From: Lachnospiraceae bacterium
GTDB lineage: Bacteria; Bacillota; Clostridia; Lachnospirales; Lachnospiraceae
Length of the DNA stretch: 46,539 nt
Assembly (NCBI GenBank): GCA_009774615.1
Contig: VSOC01000018.1
Coordinates: 1 to 46,539 of the forward strand
Direction: 5' to 3'
The position numbers and the translations under genes are program-made. The notes beneath the pieces were generated by a model, which was not told the origin of the DNA, did no database searches, and was given only the letters and a program-made list of their open reading frames with translations. Shown here piece by piece: positions 16,119-24,332 of the stretch; the stretch's first letter is position 1; every line of letters begins with the position of its first letter.

Positions 16119-16394
16119 CTATTCCGGTTTTTCTACCTGAACGATTGCATTTTTCTGCATGGGAATCCGGCAGTTCTTATTGCTTCCGAACTCTACAATT
16201 ACGGTATCATCCGTCATATCAATAATTACACCGTAAAATCCGCTGCTGGTCAGCACCGTATCGCCTACGGCAATGCTGGCCATCAGTTCTTCATGTCTTT
16301 TCTTTTCCTTTTTCTGCGGACGAAATGCGATAAAATACATTAAGCCAAACAAAAATACAAAATACAGAATCCAACCAATAGGGCCTCCAAACAT
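16119..16394 (-). CDS. yajC: Preprotein translocase accessory subunit YajC
   Basis: YajC is a small membrane partner of SecDF in the Sec holotranslocon. The 91-residue product has one N-terminal membrane helix (about 6-24, ending FRPQKKEKKRHEEL) and the conserved cytoplasmic part IAVGDTVLTSSGFYGVI. AAAGGAAG lies 6 nt before the ATG. It is last in the operon, 80 nt after tgt. Confidence 0.95.
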   Translation of the reverse strand: MFGGPIGWILYFVFLFGLMYFIAFRPQKKEKKRHEELMASIAVGDTVLTSSGFYGVIIDMTDDTVIVEFGSNKNCRIPMQKNAIVQVEKPE

Positions 16395-16474
16395 GCTTCT
16401 CTTCCTTTCTCTTTCCTGCCTGACACGCTGTCCGGCATTATCCTTACGGGTATATCCGGGCAGATGCCTGCGGC

Positions 16475-17605
16475 TTACTCTGCCGTCATCCCGGCAATCT
16501 TTGCTTTTTTGTATTCGCTGTAGCGGTGTTCTTCAATCGCCTGGCGAATCTCTTCCATCATTGTATTATAAAAATATAAATTATGCAAGACGCACAATCG
16601 CATTCCCAACATCTCTTTTGCCTTAAACAGATGGCGGATATAGGCCCTGCTGTAGGAACGGCAGGCGGGACACTGACAGCCCTCCTCGATAGGGCGATCA
16701 TCCAATTCATATTTCTGGTTCATCAGGTTTAGCTTTCCATGGTTCGTATACACATGGCTGTGGCGTCCGTTTCTTGAAGGATAAACACAGTCAAAGAAAT
16801 CCACGCCCCGATCCACGGCTTCTAAAATATTTACCGGCGTTCCCACCCCCATTAAATATGTGGGTTTATTCTCCGGCAGAAGCGGCACGGTAACGTCCAG
16901 GATGTGGTACATTTCCTCGTGCGTTTCCCCGACAGCCAGGCCGCCGATGGCATAGCCGTCTAAGTTCATCTCCGTAATCTGTCTGGCATGATTCGAGCGG
17001 ATCTCATCCACCACCCCGCCCTGATTAATGCCGAACAGGAGCTGTTCTTTATTAATCGTATCCGGAAGCTGGTTTAATCTTGCCATCTCGTCCTGGCAGC
17101 GTTTCAGCCATCTTGTCGTCCTTTCCACACTCTGCTTGATATAGCTGTATTCGGCACGGCTCGGCGGGCATTCGTCAAAGGCCATGGCAATGGTGGAGGC
17201 AAGGTTCGACTGAATCTGCATACTTTCTTCCGGCCCCATAAAGATTCTGTGCCCGTCGATATGCGACTGGAAGGTTACACCTTCTTCTTTAATCTTTCTA
17301 AGGCCCGCAAGGGAAAAAACCTGAAAGCCGCCGGAATCGGTAAGAATCGGACGATCCCAGTGCATAAACCGGTGGAGCCCGCCAAACTGCTTAATCAGCT
17401 TATCGCCTGTGCGCACATGGAGATGATAGGTATTGGAAAGCTCTACCTGTGTCTTAATCTCCCGCAGGTCGTCGGTGGAAACCGCCCCTTTAATGGCGGC
17501 CACCGTGCCTACATTCATAAACAGCGGGGTCTGGACCGTGCCGTGGACGGTTTTCATTTCTGCCCGCTTTGCCCGCCCGTCCTTTGCTAAAATTCGATAT
17601 TCCAT
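16475..17605 (-). CDS. tgt: Queuine tRNA-ribosyltransferase
   Basis: Tgt swaps guanine-34 for preQ1 in tRNAs with GUN anticodons, the first tRNA-bound step of queuosine synthesis. The 376-residue product has DSGGFQVFSL with the catalytic aspartate, the GGLAVGE loop, the base-exchange aspartate region DCVYPSRNGRH and the zinc site CQCPAC with a later His (LCVLHNLYFY). The frame is open upstream into a lysine/arginine-rich stretch, but that overlaps secDF; the protein family starts at MEYRILAKDGRAKRAEM, so 17605 is used. Only 4 nt separate it from the secDF stop, so the two are probably coupled. Confidence 0.95.
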   Translation of the reverse strand: MEYRILAKDGRAKRAEMKTVHGTVQTPLFMNVGTVAAIKGAVSTDDLREIKTQVELSNTYHLHVRTGDKLIKQFGGLHRFMHWDRPILTDSGGFQVFSLAGLRKIKEEGVTFQSHIDGHRIFMGPEESMQIQSNLASTIAMAFDECPPSRAEYSYIKQSVERTTRWLKRCQDEMARLNQLPDTINKEQLLFGINQGGVVDEIRSNHARQITEMNLDGYAIGGLAVGETHEEMYHILDVTVPLLPENKPTYLMGVGTPVNILEAVDRGVDFFDCVYPSRNGRHSHVYTNHGKLNLMNQKYELDDRPIEEGCQCPACRSYSRAYIRHLFKAKEMLGMRLCVLHNLYFYNTMMEEIRQAIEEHRYSEYKKAKIAGMTAE

Positions 17606-17609
17606 AATA

Positions 17610-19799
17610 TTATGCCTTTTTCTCCGTCTTCTTTTCTGCCTTCTTCTCCTTTTCGGCAGCTTTCTGTGCGGCTTTTTCCTCGGCAACTTTCTTCTGCTTG
17701 TACATGGTCATCACATACCACAGACCTCCGGTAATGCACACCGAAGAATAGGTTCCGAAGATAATACCCGCCATCAGCGGCAGGGCAAACTCACGGATAG
17801 AAGAAACACCCATAATAAAGAGTACAAAAACCATGATAAAGGTCGTCAGTGAAGTATTAATGCTTCGGGTAAAGGTCTGGGTGATACTTGCATTCACCAC
17901 CTGGGCAAGATCAGCCTTTCCTCCCGTTTCCTTTAAATTCTCACGAATACGGTCGAAGATAACGATGGTTGCATTAATGGAATAACCCACAATCGTCAGC
18001 ATACAGGCGATAAAGGTTGAACCCACAGACCACTTAAAGATGGCATAGAAGGTAAGCACAACCAGCACATCGTGGAGAAGGGCTAAAACCGCACTTGCCG
18101 CAAACCTCACATCGCTGAACCTGAACCAGATATAAACCAGCATACAGATGGTGGCAATCACGACCGCGATAATGGCATCCTGCTTCATCTCATTGCTGAC
18201 TGCCGCGGAAATGCTCTCTGCGGTAATCTTATCTTCTTCAACACCGAATTTTTCCACAAGGGCATCATTCATCGCCTGGCGCTCCTCTACGGTCAGCGTC
18301 CTGGTCTTAATAATCACCTCATTGGTTCCGGCAACCTTCTGGGTCTGGGTTCCCGCATCCTTTGTCACTTCCTCGATAACCGGAACGACTTCGCTGGAAA
18401 TTCTTTCCAGACTCATATCTTCATTAAAGGTAACATTGGTGGAGGTTCCGCCCATAAAGTCCAGGCTGTAATTTAACACATAGCCGGTGGATGCGTTATT
18501 CACACCCATAAAGATGAATCCGGCGGCAATCACAGCCAGGGAGAAGGCAAAGAATGCCTTTCTCTTTCCCAGGAAATTCCGTGCTTCCTTTTCCTTGCGG
18601 ACACCGTAAAACTTTGCATCCTCAAAGCCCAGGTTATAAAGGGCGGTTAATGCACCCTTGGTAATCACCAGAGCTGTAAACATCGATAAAACAATACCCA
18701 AAGCCAGGGTAGCCGCAAATCCCTTGACCGAACCGGAGCCTCTCCAGTAAAGCACAACTGCGGCAATTAAGGTGGTCACATTGCCGTCAACGATAGCAGA
18801 CAGCGCCTTGTTAAAACCGCTTTTGATTGCGGATTTTACAGTCTTTCCGTAGCCGATTTCTTCCTTAATACGGGTAAAGATAATAACATTGGCATCCACC
18901 GCCATACCGATAGACAGGATGATACCTGCCACACCGGGAAGGGTGAGCGTAATCTCAAACGCAGACAAAAGAACTAAAATTACCCCTACATAGAGCGTTA
19001 AAGCAATGGCTGCCGCCAGACCGGGAATCAGGTAAACGGCAATCATAAAGACAACCACAATGCCAAAGCCGATAGCACCGGCCTTTAAGCTGGTTGAGAT
19101 CGCCTCCTGTCCGAGTTTTGCCCCGACAACATTGGATCGCAGTTCCTGCAGTTCCAGCGACAGAGAACCGATGCGGATGGTCGAAGCCAGGTTTTCTGCG
19201 TCTTCAAAGGTCTGCATCCCGGTAATCTCACACTGCCCGCCGGTGATTGCCGACTGAACCACGGGCGCGGAAGCCACGGCATTATCATAGATAATGGCAA
19301 TGCGCTTTCCGATATTGGCTGCGGTGATCTCCGCAAAAGTCTTTGCGCCTTCATCGGTTAAGGTAAGCTGAACAACATACTGTGTACCGTTCTGATCATA
19401 CATACCGGCCTTTGCGCTGGCAACCATATCTCCGGTCATCAGCACCTGCCCGCTCTCATCCATAAACAGCAGAGAACCAGGTTTTCCCAATTCCTCCAAA
19501 ATCGAGTTGGCATCCGAAACCCCCGGAATATCAATATTGATCCGGTCGGAGCCTTCCTGGTACACTTCCGACTCCATGCTGTAGTTCTGCACTCTCTGCT
19601 GGAGCTTGTAAATCGTATCCGACATCTGCTCTGCCGTAGGATTGGCATCCACGGCCTGGTAAGTAATACTTACACCGCCGGCCAAATCCAGGCCCAGCTT
19701 AATGTCATCCATGCTGTCGTAGCCGAACCAGCCAAACAAGGCTACGGCCAGCACAATGACCAGCAAGGCCAAAAAGCCCTTTCCCTTACTGCTTTTCAT
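17610..19799 (-). CDS. secDF: SecDF fusion, protein export membrane protein
   Basis: The 729-residue single chain joins SecD and SecF, which use the ion gradient to pull exported proteins through SecYEG. The SecD half has the first helix (8-27), the conserved KLGLDLAGGVSITYQ, a large extracytoplasmic domain and five further helices. The SecF half begins near residue 405 (FLGKRKAFFAFSLAVIAAGF), with its own SLDFMGGT motif and helices. The tail is lysine/alanine/glutamate-rich. GAGGAG lies 8 nt before the ATG. It sits 23 nt after scfB and 4 nt before tgt. Confidence 0.95.
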   Translation of the reverse strand: MKSSKGKGFLALLVIVLAVALFGWFGYDSMDDIKLGLDLAGGVSITYQAVDANPTAEQMSDTIYKLQQRVQNYSMESEVYQEGSDRINIDIPGVSDANSILEELGKPGSLLFMDESGQVLMTGDMVASAKAGMYDQNGTQYVVQLTLTDEGAKTFAEITAANIGKRIAIIYDNAVASAPVVQSAITGGQCEITGMQTFEDAENLASTIRIGSLSLELQELRSNVVGAKLGQEAISTSLKAGAIGFGIVVVFMIAVYLIPGLAAAIALTLYVGVILVLLSAFEITLTLPGVAGIILSIGMAVDANVIIFTRIKEEIGYGKTVKSAIKSGFNKALSAIVDGNVTTLIAAVVLYWRGSGSVKGFAATLALGIVLSMFTALVITKGALTALYNLGFEDAKFYGVRKEKEARNFLGKRKAFFAFSLAVIAAGFIFMGVNNASTGYVLNYSLDFMGGTSTNVTFNEDMSLERISSEVVPVIEEVTKDAGTQTQKVAGTNEVIIKTRTLTVEERQAMNDALVEKFGVEEDKITAESISAAVSNEMKQDAIIAVVIATICMLVYIWFRFSDVRFAASAVLALLHDVLVVLTFYAIFKWSVGSTFIACMLTIVGYSINATIVIFDRIRENLKETGGKADLAQVVNASITQTFTRSINTSLTTFIMVFVLFIMGVSSIREFALPLMAGIIFGTYSSVCITGGLWYVMTMYKQKKVAEEKAAQKAAEKEKKAEKKTEKKA

Positions 19800-19822
19800 G
19801 TTCTTTCTCCTCTTCTTCTTTC

Positions 19823-21217
19823 TTATTCTTCAGACAACGCTGCTTTTATCATTATTGCGCACTCGATCCTCTTCTTCTGCATCGCACACCCGATATCGTA
19901 GGCATCCCGGATTGTCCCGTGGAAGTTGTAGGAATTCGCCGCACAGCCGCCGCTGCAGTAAAAACGCGCAAAACAATCCCTGCATTTTTCCTTGGCATAG
20001 ACATTGCAGAACTTAAACGCATCCCGCACAGCCGTATTAGTCACACCTGTATCAACATTGCCCAGAAGGAAATTTTCCTGCCCGACGAACTGATGGCAGG
20101 GATAGAAATCCCCCCAGGGCGTAACTGCCAGATATTCTGTGCCGGAGCCGCAGCCGGAAAGCCTTTTTGCCACACAGGGCCCGGCGTTTAAATCCAGCAT
20201 AAAGTGGAAAAAGTTAAACCCTCTTCCCTCTTTCTCCCGCTGAATATAGGCTTTTGCCAGCTTATCGTACTGGTCAAAAATCTCCGGAAGATCTTCTTCC
20301 CGGATCGCATAGGGTTCTTCTTTAGGTGCAACCACCGGCTCAATCGACATCTGCCGAAAACCCAGATCCGCAAAATGAAGAGCATCCTCGGCAAAATCCA
20401 GATGATTATGCGTAAATGTTCCCCGCACATAATAGTTTGTCTGGTTTCTGCTCTCGGCAAACCTCTGAAATTTCGGAACAATCAAATCATAGCTTCCTTT
20501 TCCGTTCCTGAAAGGCCGCATCTGGTCATTAACCTCTTTTCGCCCGTCCAGACTCAGCACGACATTTGCCATCTCCCGGTTGCAGAACTCCATTACCTCG
20601 TCATTAAGCAGTACGCCGTTCGTTGTCAGGGTAAAGCGGAAATGCTTGTCAAAACGCTTCTCCTGCTCCCGCCCGTAGCGCACAAGTTCTTTGACCACAT
20701 CCCAGTTCATCAGCGGTTCCCCGCCGAAAAAATCCACTTCAAGGTTTCTTCGTTTTCCCGAATGGGCAATCAGAAAATCCAGGGCCTTCTTCCCGACTTC
20801 TGCGCTCATCAGTGCCCGCCGTCCGTGATACTCCCCTTCCTCGGCAAAGCAGTAACGGCAAGCTAAGTTGCAGTCATGAGCAATATGAAGGCAGAGCGCC
20901 TTGACCACGGTCTTTCTCTCCTTAAAGTCCACAACAAAATCCTTGTAAATATCCTTGGCAAAAAGCTGCCCCTGATCAATCAGTTCCTGGACTTCCCCAA
21001 GAACCTCCTCTATCTCCTCCCGGGAATACCTTCCGGAAAGCTCGTCCTCCACCTGCCCTCTCTCCTTATCCGAAAGCGGCCTGGGCCTGTCCATGTCTTC
21101 AACCCATTTTGTCAGAACGGAAATAACATCATACATCACCGGATCAGCCACATGCACCGAACCACTGTTGACGTCAAGGACGATGGAATAACCATTATTT
21201 TTAAATTGATGAATCAC
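19823..21217 (-). CDS. scfB: Radical-SAM thioether-forming maturase of the SCIFF peptide
   Basis: ScfB uses a reductively cleaved SAM radical to form cysteine-to-residue thioether (sactionine-like) crosslinks in the SCIFF peptide. The 464-residue protein has an N-terminal RRE-like peptide-recognition domain (about 1-95), the radical-SAM cluster motif CNLACRYC near residue 115, a DFFGGEPLMN segment, and a C-terminal SPASM domain rich in cysteines (CGSGTEYLAVTPWGDFYPCHQF, CRDCFARFYCSGGCAANS) for auxiliary clusters. It starts with GTG at 21217, with GAGGAT 6-7 nt before. The substrate gene scfA lies directly upstream, with an attenuating terminator between. Confidence 0.95.
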   Translation of the reverse strand: MIHQFKNNGYSIVLDVNSGSVHVADPVMYDVISVLTKWVEDMDRPRPLSDKERGQVEDELSGRYSREEIEEVLGEVQELIDQGQLFAKDIYKDFVVDFKERKTVVKALCLHIAHDCNLACRYCFAEEGEYHGRRALMSAEVGKKALDFLIAHSGKRRNLEVDFFGGEPLMNWDVVKELVRYGREQEKRFDKHFRFTLTTNGVLLNDEVMEFCNREMANVVLSLDGRKEVNDQMRPFRNGKGSYDLIVPKFQRFAESRNQTNYYVRGTFTHNHLDFAEDALHFADLGFRQMSIEPVVAPKEEPYAIREEDLPEIFDQYDKLAKAYIQREKEGRGFNFFHFMLDLNAGPCVAKRLSGCGSGTEYLAVTPWGDFYPCHQFVGQENFLLGNVDTGVTNTAVRDAFKFCNVYAKEKCRDCFARFYCSGGCAANSYNFHGTIRDAYDIGCAMQKKRIECAIMIKAALSEE

Positions 21218-21320
21218 AAACTATCCTCGTCTTTCTCTTTTTGGAATTTCTGCCTGCCGGTCAGGTCATCCTGCAGTCAGCACAGCATCCGCCCGATCTT
21301 AAGCAAACAGCAACGAAAAG

Positions 21321-21349
21321 ACCCCTACAAGCCCATCGACCGTAGGGGT
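21321..21349 (-). terminator. Partial terminator between scfA and scfB
   Basis: ACCCCTAC (21321-21328) pairs perfectly with GTAGGGGT (21342-21349) around a 13-nt loop. On the minus strand it is followed by CTTTTCG, a weak U-run. It likely lowers read-through so that the peptide gene is expressed above its enzyme. Confidence 0.6.
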
Positions 21350-21419
21350 TAGCGCTACATCCATACCAAGCTTTCTGCCTGAACAAAACAGTCAAAAAAC
21401 CTGAAACTTCCGGCACGAT

Positions 21420-21566
21420 CTAACGGCTGCGGTTCTCACAGCTCTGGTTTCCTACGGTGCAGGAAGTCTTACATGCGGACTGACAGGAAGTTTGGCACTC
21501 GCCGCAGCCGCCCTTTTTCATGGTGTCCTTTAAAGTATTTGCATTTAATGTTTTAACGTGCTTCAT
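21420..21566 (-). CDS. scfA: SCIFF (six cysteines in forty-five) ribosomal peptide precursor
   Basis: The 48-residue peptide is the substrate of ScfB. Its leader is MKHVKTLNANTLKDTMKKGG; the core has six cysteines at positions 21, 24, 28, 32, 36 and 43 (CGECQTSCQSACKTSC, then QSCE). AGGAGG lies 8 nt before the ATG. The SCIFF family is nearly universal in Clostridia and normally sits next to the radical-SAM enzyme; the biological role of the mature peptide is not established. It is the first gene of the operon that continues into secDF-tgt-yajC. Confidence 0.96.
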   Translation of the reverse strand: MKHVKTLNANTLKDTMKKGGCGECQTSCQSACKTSCTVGNQSCENRSR

Positions 21567-21613
21567 CTTGCTCGCCTCCTGATTTCAATAAAATTTCGCT
21601 AAAGTTCTTTGCG

Positions 21614-21642
21614 ATTATATCATATGTCCTGGGAGTTCGCAA
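21614..21642 (-). promoter_or_regulatory. Promoter of the scfA operon
   Basis: On the minus strand TTGCGA (21642-21637), a 17-nt spacer and a consensus TATAAT (21619-21614) lie 47 nt before the scfA start. Confidence 0.68.
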
Positions 21643-21697
21643 GTATTTTTCCGCCTTGCCCCCGCAAATTGCCTGCTCCCGGCAAACAAAGCCCGAA

Positions 21698-21724
21698 GTT
21701 GCTGTTCACACATGCACAGCAGCA
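21698..21724 (+). repeat. Dispersed intergenic repeat, copy 3
   Basis: GTTGCTGTTCACACATGCAC followed by AGCAGCA. GCTGT and ACAGC can form the stem. It lies between the divergent scfA and TIGR04086-type genes. Confidence 0.5.
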
Positions 21725-21799
21725 GGGTGACGGGAAAAGCTTACATATCTTCCGGACTAACCGCATAAGATGGACTAAATGTTAAGATGAGGAAATGCA

Positions 21800-22150
21800 A
21801 TGCGAACTCTTAAGGTATTAACCCGCTCTTTATTCTTTTCCTACCTGTTAAGCGCCCTGCTGCTCACCGGACTGGCCTTTGGTCTGTTTCAGTTTAAGCT
21901 TTCTCCTTCCAGGGTTTCCGGAGCCGTCTACGGCATATACGCACTTAGCTGCTTTCTGGGAGGGCTGCTTGCCGGAAAGGGGATGAAAACCCGCCGGTTT
22001 TTCTGGGGCCTGGCTTCGGGCCTGCTTTACTTTGCGGTACTTGCCGCCATGTCCATACTGTTAAACAGCGGTCTGGGAAATGATACCCAGAAACTTATCA
22101 CGGTTTTGGGCATCTGTATGGTCAGCGGCATGGTCGGCGGGATGGCGTAG
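21800..22150 (+). CDS. TIGR04086-type small membrane protein
   Basis: The 116-residue protein has four hydrophobic segments (about 10-30, 42-60, 67-88 and 98-115) with glycine-rich packing (SCFLGGLLAGKGMKTRRFFWG and ICMVSGMVGGMA). Proteins of this kind (TIGR04086 family) are recurrently found beside the SCIFF/SecDF block in Clostridia, and that context supports the call here. GAGGAAA lies 4 nt before the ATG. Function unknown. It is divergent from scfA; I saw no convincing promoter of its own. Confidence 0.8.
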   Translation: MRTLKVLTRSLFFSYLLSALLLTGLAFGLFQFKLSPSRVSGAVYGIYALSCFLGGLLAGKGMKTRRFFWGLASGLLYFAVLAAMSILLNSGLGNDTQKLITVLGICMVSGMVGGMA

Positions 22151-22158
22151 GTAAAAAC

Positions 22159-23475
22159 CTATGCCCTCCTTGCCTCTTCCTCCACGGCCTCTTCTTCCTG
22201 TTCCCCTCCTTCTTCATCCTCTTCCAGAAGATACAAAAGAATGGTTTCAATCCGGTTCTTATCCATGTGCTCCACGACCATTCGAAGCCCTTTATGTGTT
22301 ACTTCCTCGCCTTCTTCCGGAAGATGATCCAAAAGCCCGATAACCAGGCCGCCCAGGGAATCATAGTCCTCCGATTCCAGCTTAAGGTTTAAATATTCAT
22401 TTAAATCGTCCAGCTTTAAGGATGCATTCACTCTGTACTGTCCCGGCTCGATTTCGACGACGCTTTCTTCTTCATCTTCGTCGTACTCATCCCGGATCTC
22501 GCCGACGATTTCTTCCAGCATATCTTCTAAGGTGATCAAGCCTGCCGTCGCACCGTACTCATCTAAGACAATTACGATATTATTCAGTGTCTTTCGCATC
22601 TCCACCATCAGTTCGGCGGCTTTCTTAAACTCATACGTATATAAGGGCTGACGCAGGAAATCCCGAATAGAAAAATTTTCCTTTCCTTCCAGTAAAAGAA
22701 GATCCTTAACATTGATAATCCCGATAACATTGTCTGTGGACTCTTCATAAACCGGGAAACGGGTGTATTTTTCCTCGCGGAAGGTTTCTAAAAGTTCATC
22801 GTAGGTTGCATCGACATTGATAAAGGTCATATCAATGCGGGGAACCATAATGTCCTTAGCAAGATTTTCACCAAAATCAAACACATTGGTGATCATCTTT
22901 TTTTCTTCCATTTGAATCACGCCTTCTTCGTGGCTGACTTCCACGATGGTGCGCAGTTCATCTTCCGTGATGGACTCAGGTTTCTTGTTCGGGTCCACAC
23001 GCAGAAGGCGGAGTACCAGCATCGAAAGCTGATTCACCAGAAAAATCACCGGTGTCAAAACCCACATCAGCGTATAAATAAACGGTGCATATTTCAGAGA
23101 AATCGATTCAGAAGACAGGGTAGAAATGGTCTTGGGCGTAATTTCCCCAAATACCAGAATCAGCAAGGTTAATATTCCAGTGGCTGCCCCCACGGTCCGG
23201 CTCCCGAAAAGATCCGTTGCCAGCATCGTTGCCAGAGAAGAGGCATACAGGTTTACCACGTTATTACCGATTAAGATAGCACTCAGCATCTTACCCTGAT
23301 CTTCTACAATTTTAATCACCAGTTCCGCCTGCCTGTGCCCGTTTTCAGCCAGGGTACGCATACGGATCTTATTGACCATCGTAAGAGCTGTTTCTGCCGA
23401 AGAAAAGAATGCCGATAACATTAAAAGAATAAATAAAATACACAATCGTATGATCGCGTCGCCCGACGGGGCCAT
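22159..23475 (-). CDS. HlyC/CorC (CNNM-type) transporter-associated protein
   Basis: The 438-residue protein has an N-terminal DUF21/CNNM membrane domain (about 5-190, four helices, with SAFFSSAETALTMVNK), a CBS pair (about 205-330, VPRIDMTFINVDATYDEL and IIVLDEYGATAGLITLEDMLEEIVGEI) and a C-terminal CorC_HlyC domain (345-420). It ends in a glutamate-rich tail. Relatives handle magnesium or cobalt resistance or efflux. AAAGGAG lies 11-12 nt before the ATG. It is transcribed alone from the promoter at 23542-23570. Confidence 0.92.
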   Translation of the reverse strand: MAPSGDAIIRLCILFILLMLSAFFSSAETALTMVNKIRMRTLAENGHRQAELVIKIVEDQGKMLSAILIGNNVVNLYASSLATMLATDLFGSRTVGAATGILTLLILVFGEITPKTISTLSSESISLKYAPFIYTLMWVLTPVIFLVNQLSMLVLRLLRVDPNKKPESITEDELRTIVEVSHEEGVIQMEEKKMITNVFDFGENLAKDIMVPRIDMTFINVDATYDELLETFREEKYTRFPVYEESTDNVIGIINVKDLLLLEGKENFSIRDFLRQPLYTYEFKKAAELMVEMRKTLNNIVIVLDEYGATAGLITLEDMLEEIVGEIRDEYDEDEEESVVEIEPGQYRVNASLKLDDLNEYLNLKLESEDYDSLGGLVIGLLDHLPEEGEEVTHKGLRMVVEHMDKNRIETILLYLLEEDEEGGEQEEEAVEEEARRA

Positions 23476-23541
23476 AAAATAACCACTCCTTTTGATTCAC
23501 TTTACCGGGAACCCCCGATAAAATGCAGATTTTTACTGGTG

Positions 23542-23570
23542 ATTTTACTACACGATCCGCTTTCTGTCAA
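23542..23570 (-). promoter_or_regulatory. Promoter of the CorC/HlyC gene
   Basis: On the minus strand a consensus TTGACA (23570-23565), a 17-nt spacer and TAAAAT (23547-23542) lie about 67 nt before the start at 23475. Confidence 0.7.
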
Positions 23571-23574
23571 GGGG

Positions 23575-23609
23575 AAGGAGCGGCGCTTTTTCTGACGCCG
23601 CTCCTTTTT
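23575..23609 (+). terminator. Strong hairpin between lspA and the CorC gene
   Basis: AAGGAGCGGCG (23575-23585) pairs perfectly with 23596-23606 around a 10-nt loop, with T at 23605-23609 on plus. On minus the stem is followed by CCCC, so it is a weaker terminator for lspA. No plus-strand gene is directly upstream. Confidence 0.7.
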
Positions 23610-23698
23610 ATGGCCTTTTTATCTTCTTTTTTGGTTTTTAAGTTTCTTTTTCGGTTTCTTTCGCTGTTCCTTTATCGGAAACAACATTCTCTCCTGCG

Positions 23699-24184
23699 TC
23701 ACGCTTTCTTTTTTTTCATCCTCCACGCAATCTCGCGCACAATCTGGCTGACCACCATAATGATGGCTCCAAGGAAAATACAGATATCGCCCAAATTAAA
23801 GATAATCTTTTTAATTCCCTTTACCTCAACGCTGAAGTAATCCACCACATAGTTTCGCGTACAGCGGTCAAAAAGATTGCTGAACGCACCGCCAAGGGTC
23901 AGGGCCAGGGCAATCTTTTCCGCCCAAAATCCCTTCTTCGGCAGCAAAAAGCCGAAAATTCCCGATAATCCGGAAAAAACAAACATCGGAAGTTTTTTCA
24001 CCACATCCGGATAGTTCTTTAACACCTCAAAGGGCAAACCCGTATTATGGCTCTTGTGCAGAACAATCTTCCCCTTAGCTATCGCAAGCGGTTTGGGAAA
24101 CTCACTGCTGTCCCTGGCTTCAATCTCCGCTTTAATACAGAGGTCTATCCCGGCAATCAGAAACATCAACAAAATCAAACCCAT
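23699..24184 (-). CDS. lspA: Signal peptidase II, divergent
   Basis: LspA cleaves lipoprotein signal peptides ahead of the lipidated cysteine. The 161-residue product keeps the family's blocks in a divergent form: IDLCIKAEIE in helix 1, HNTGLPF where most have NxGAAF, GGAFSNLFDR with one catalytic aspartate, VVDYF, and FNLGDICIFLG with the second aspartate. Four membrane segments are visible, and the tail is very basic. GGAGG lies 7 nt before the ATG. It stands alone with its own promoter; it could be a second LspA in this genome or the only one. Confidence 0.82.
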   Translation of the reverse strand: MGLILLMFLIAGIDLCIKAEIEARDSSEFPKPLAIAKGKIVLHKSHNTGLPFEVLKNYPDVVKKLPMFVFSGLSGIFGFLLPKKGFWAEKIALALTLGGAFSNLFDRCTRNYVVDYFSVEVKGIKKIIFNLGDICIFLGAIIMVVSQIVREIAWRMKKKKA

Positions 24185-24242
24185 GCTGCTACCTCCTTCA
24201 TCCTTACTTTCTTTGGATCACTTTCCTTTTTTCTTATGTTAT

Positions 24243-24271
24243 ATTTTACCCTTTTTCTGCCCCGGCGTAAA
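24243..24271 (-). promoter_or_regulatory. Promoter of lspA
   Basis: On the minus strand TTTACG (24271-24266), a 17-nt spacer and TAAAAT (24248-24243) lie 59 nt before the lspA start. Confidence 0.55.
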
Positions 24272-24332
24272 GGGAATTTTTTCCCAAAATGGGCATATAT
24301 TGAAAAAACAGCAAAATGCTGAGGTTCTATCT

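Noticed and set aside
22135..22165. Hairpin GGCGTAGGT/ACCTATGCC between the TIGR04086-type and CorC-type genes
   Set aside because: The stem is fair but neither strand has a following U-run, so I do not call it a terminator.
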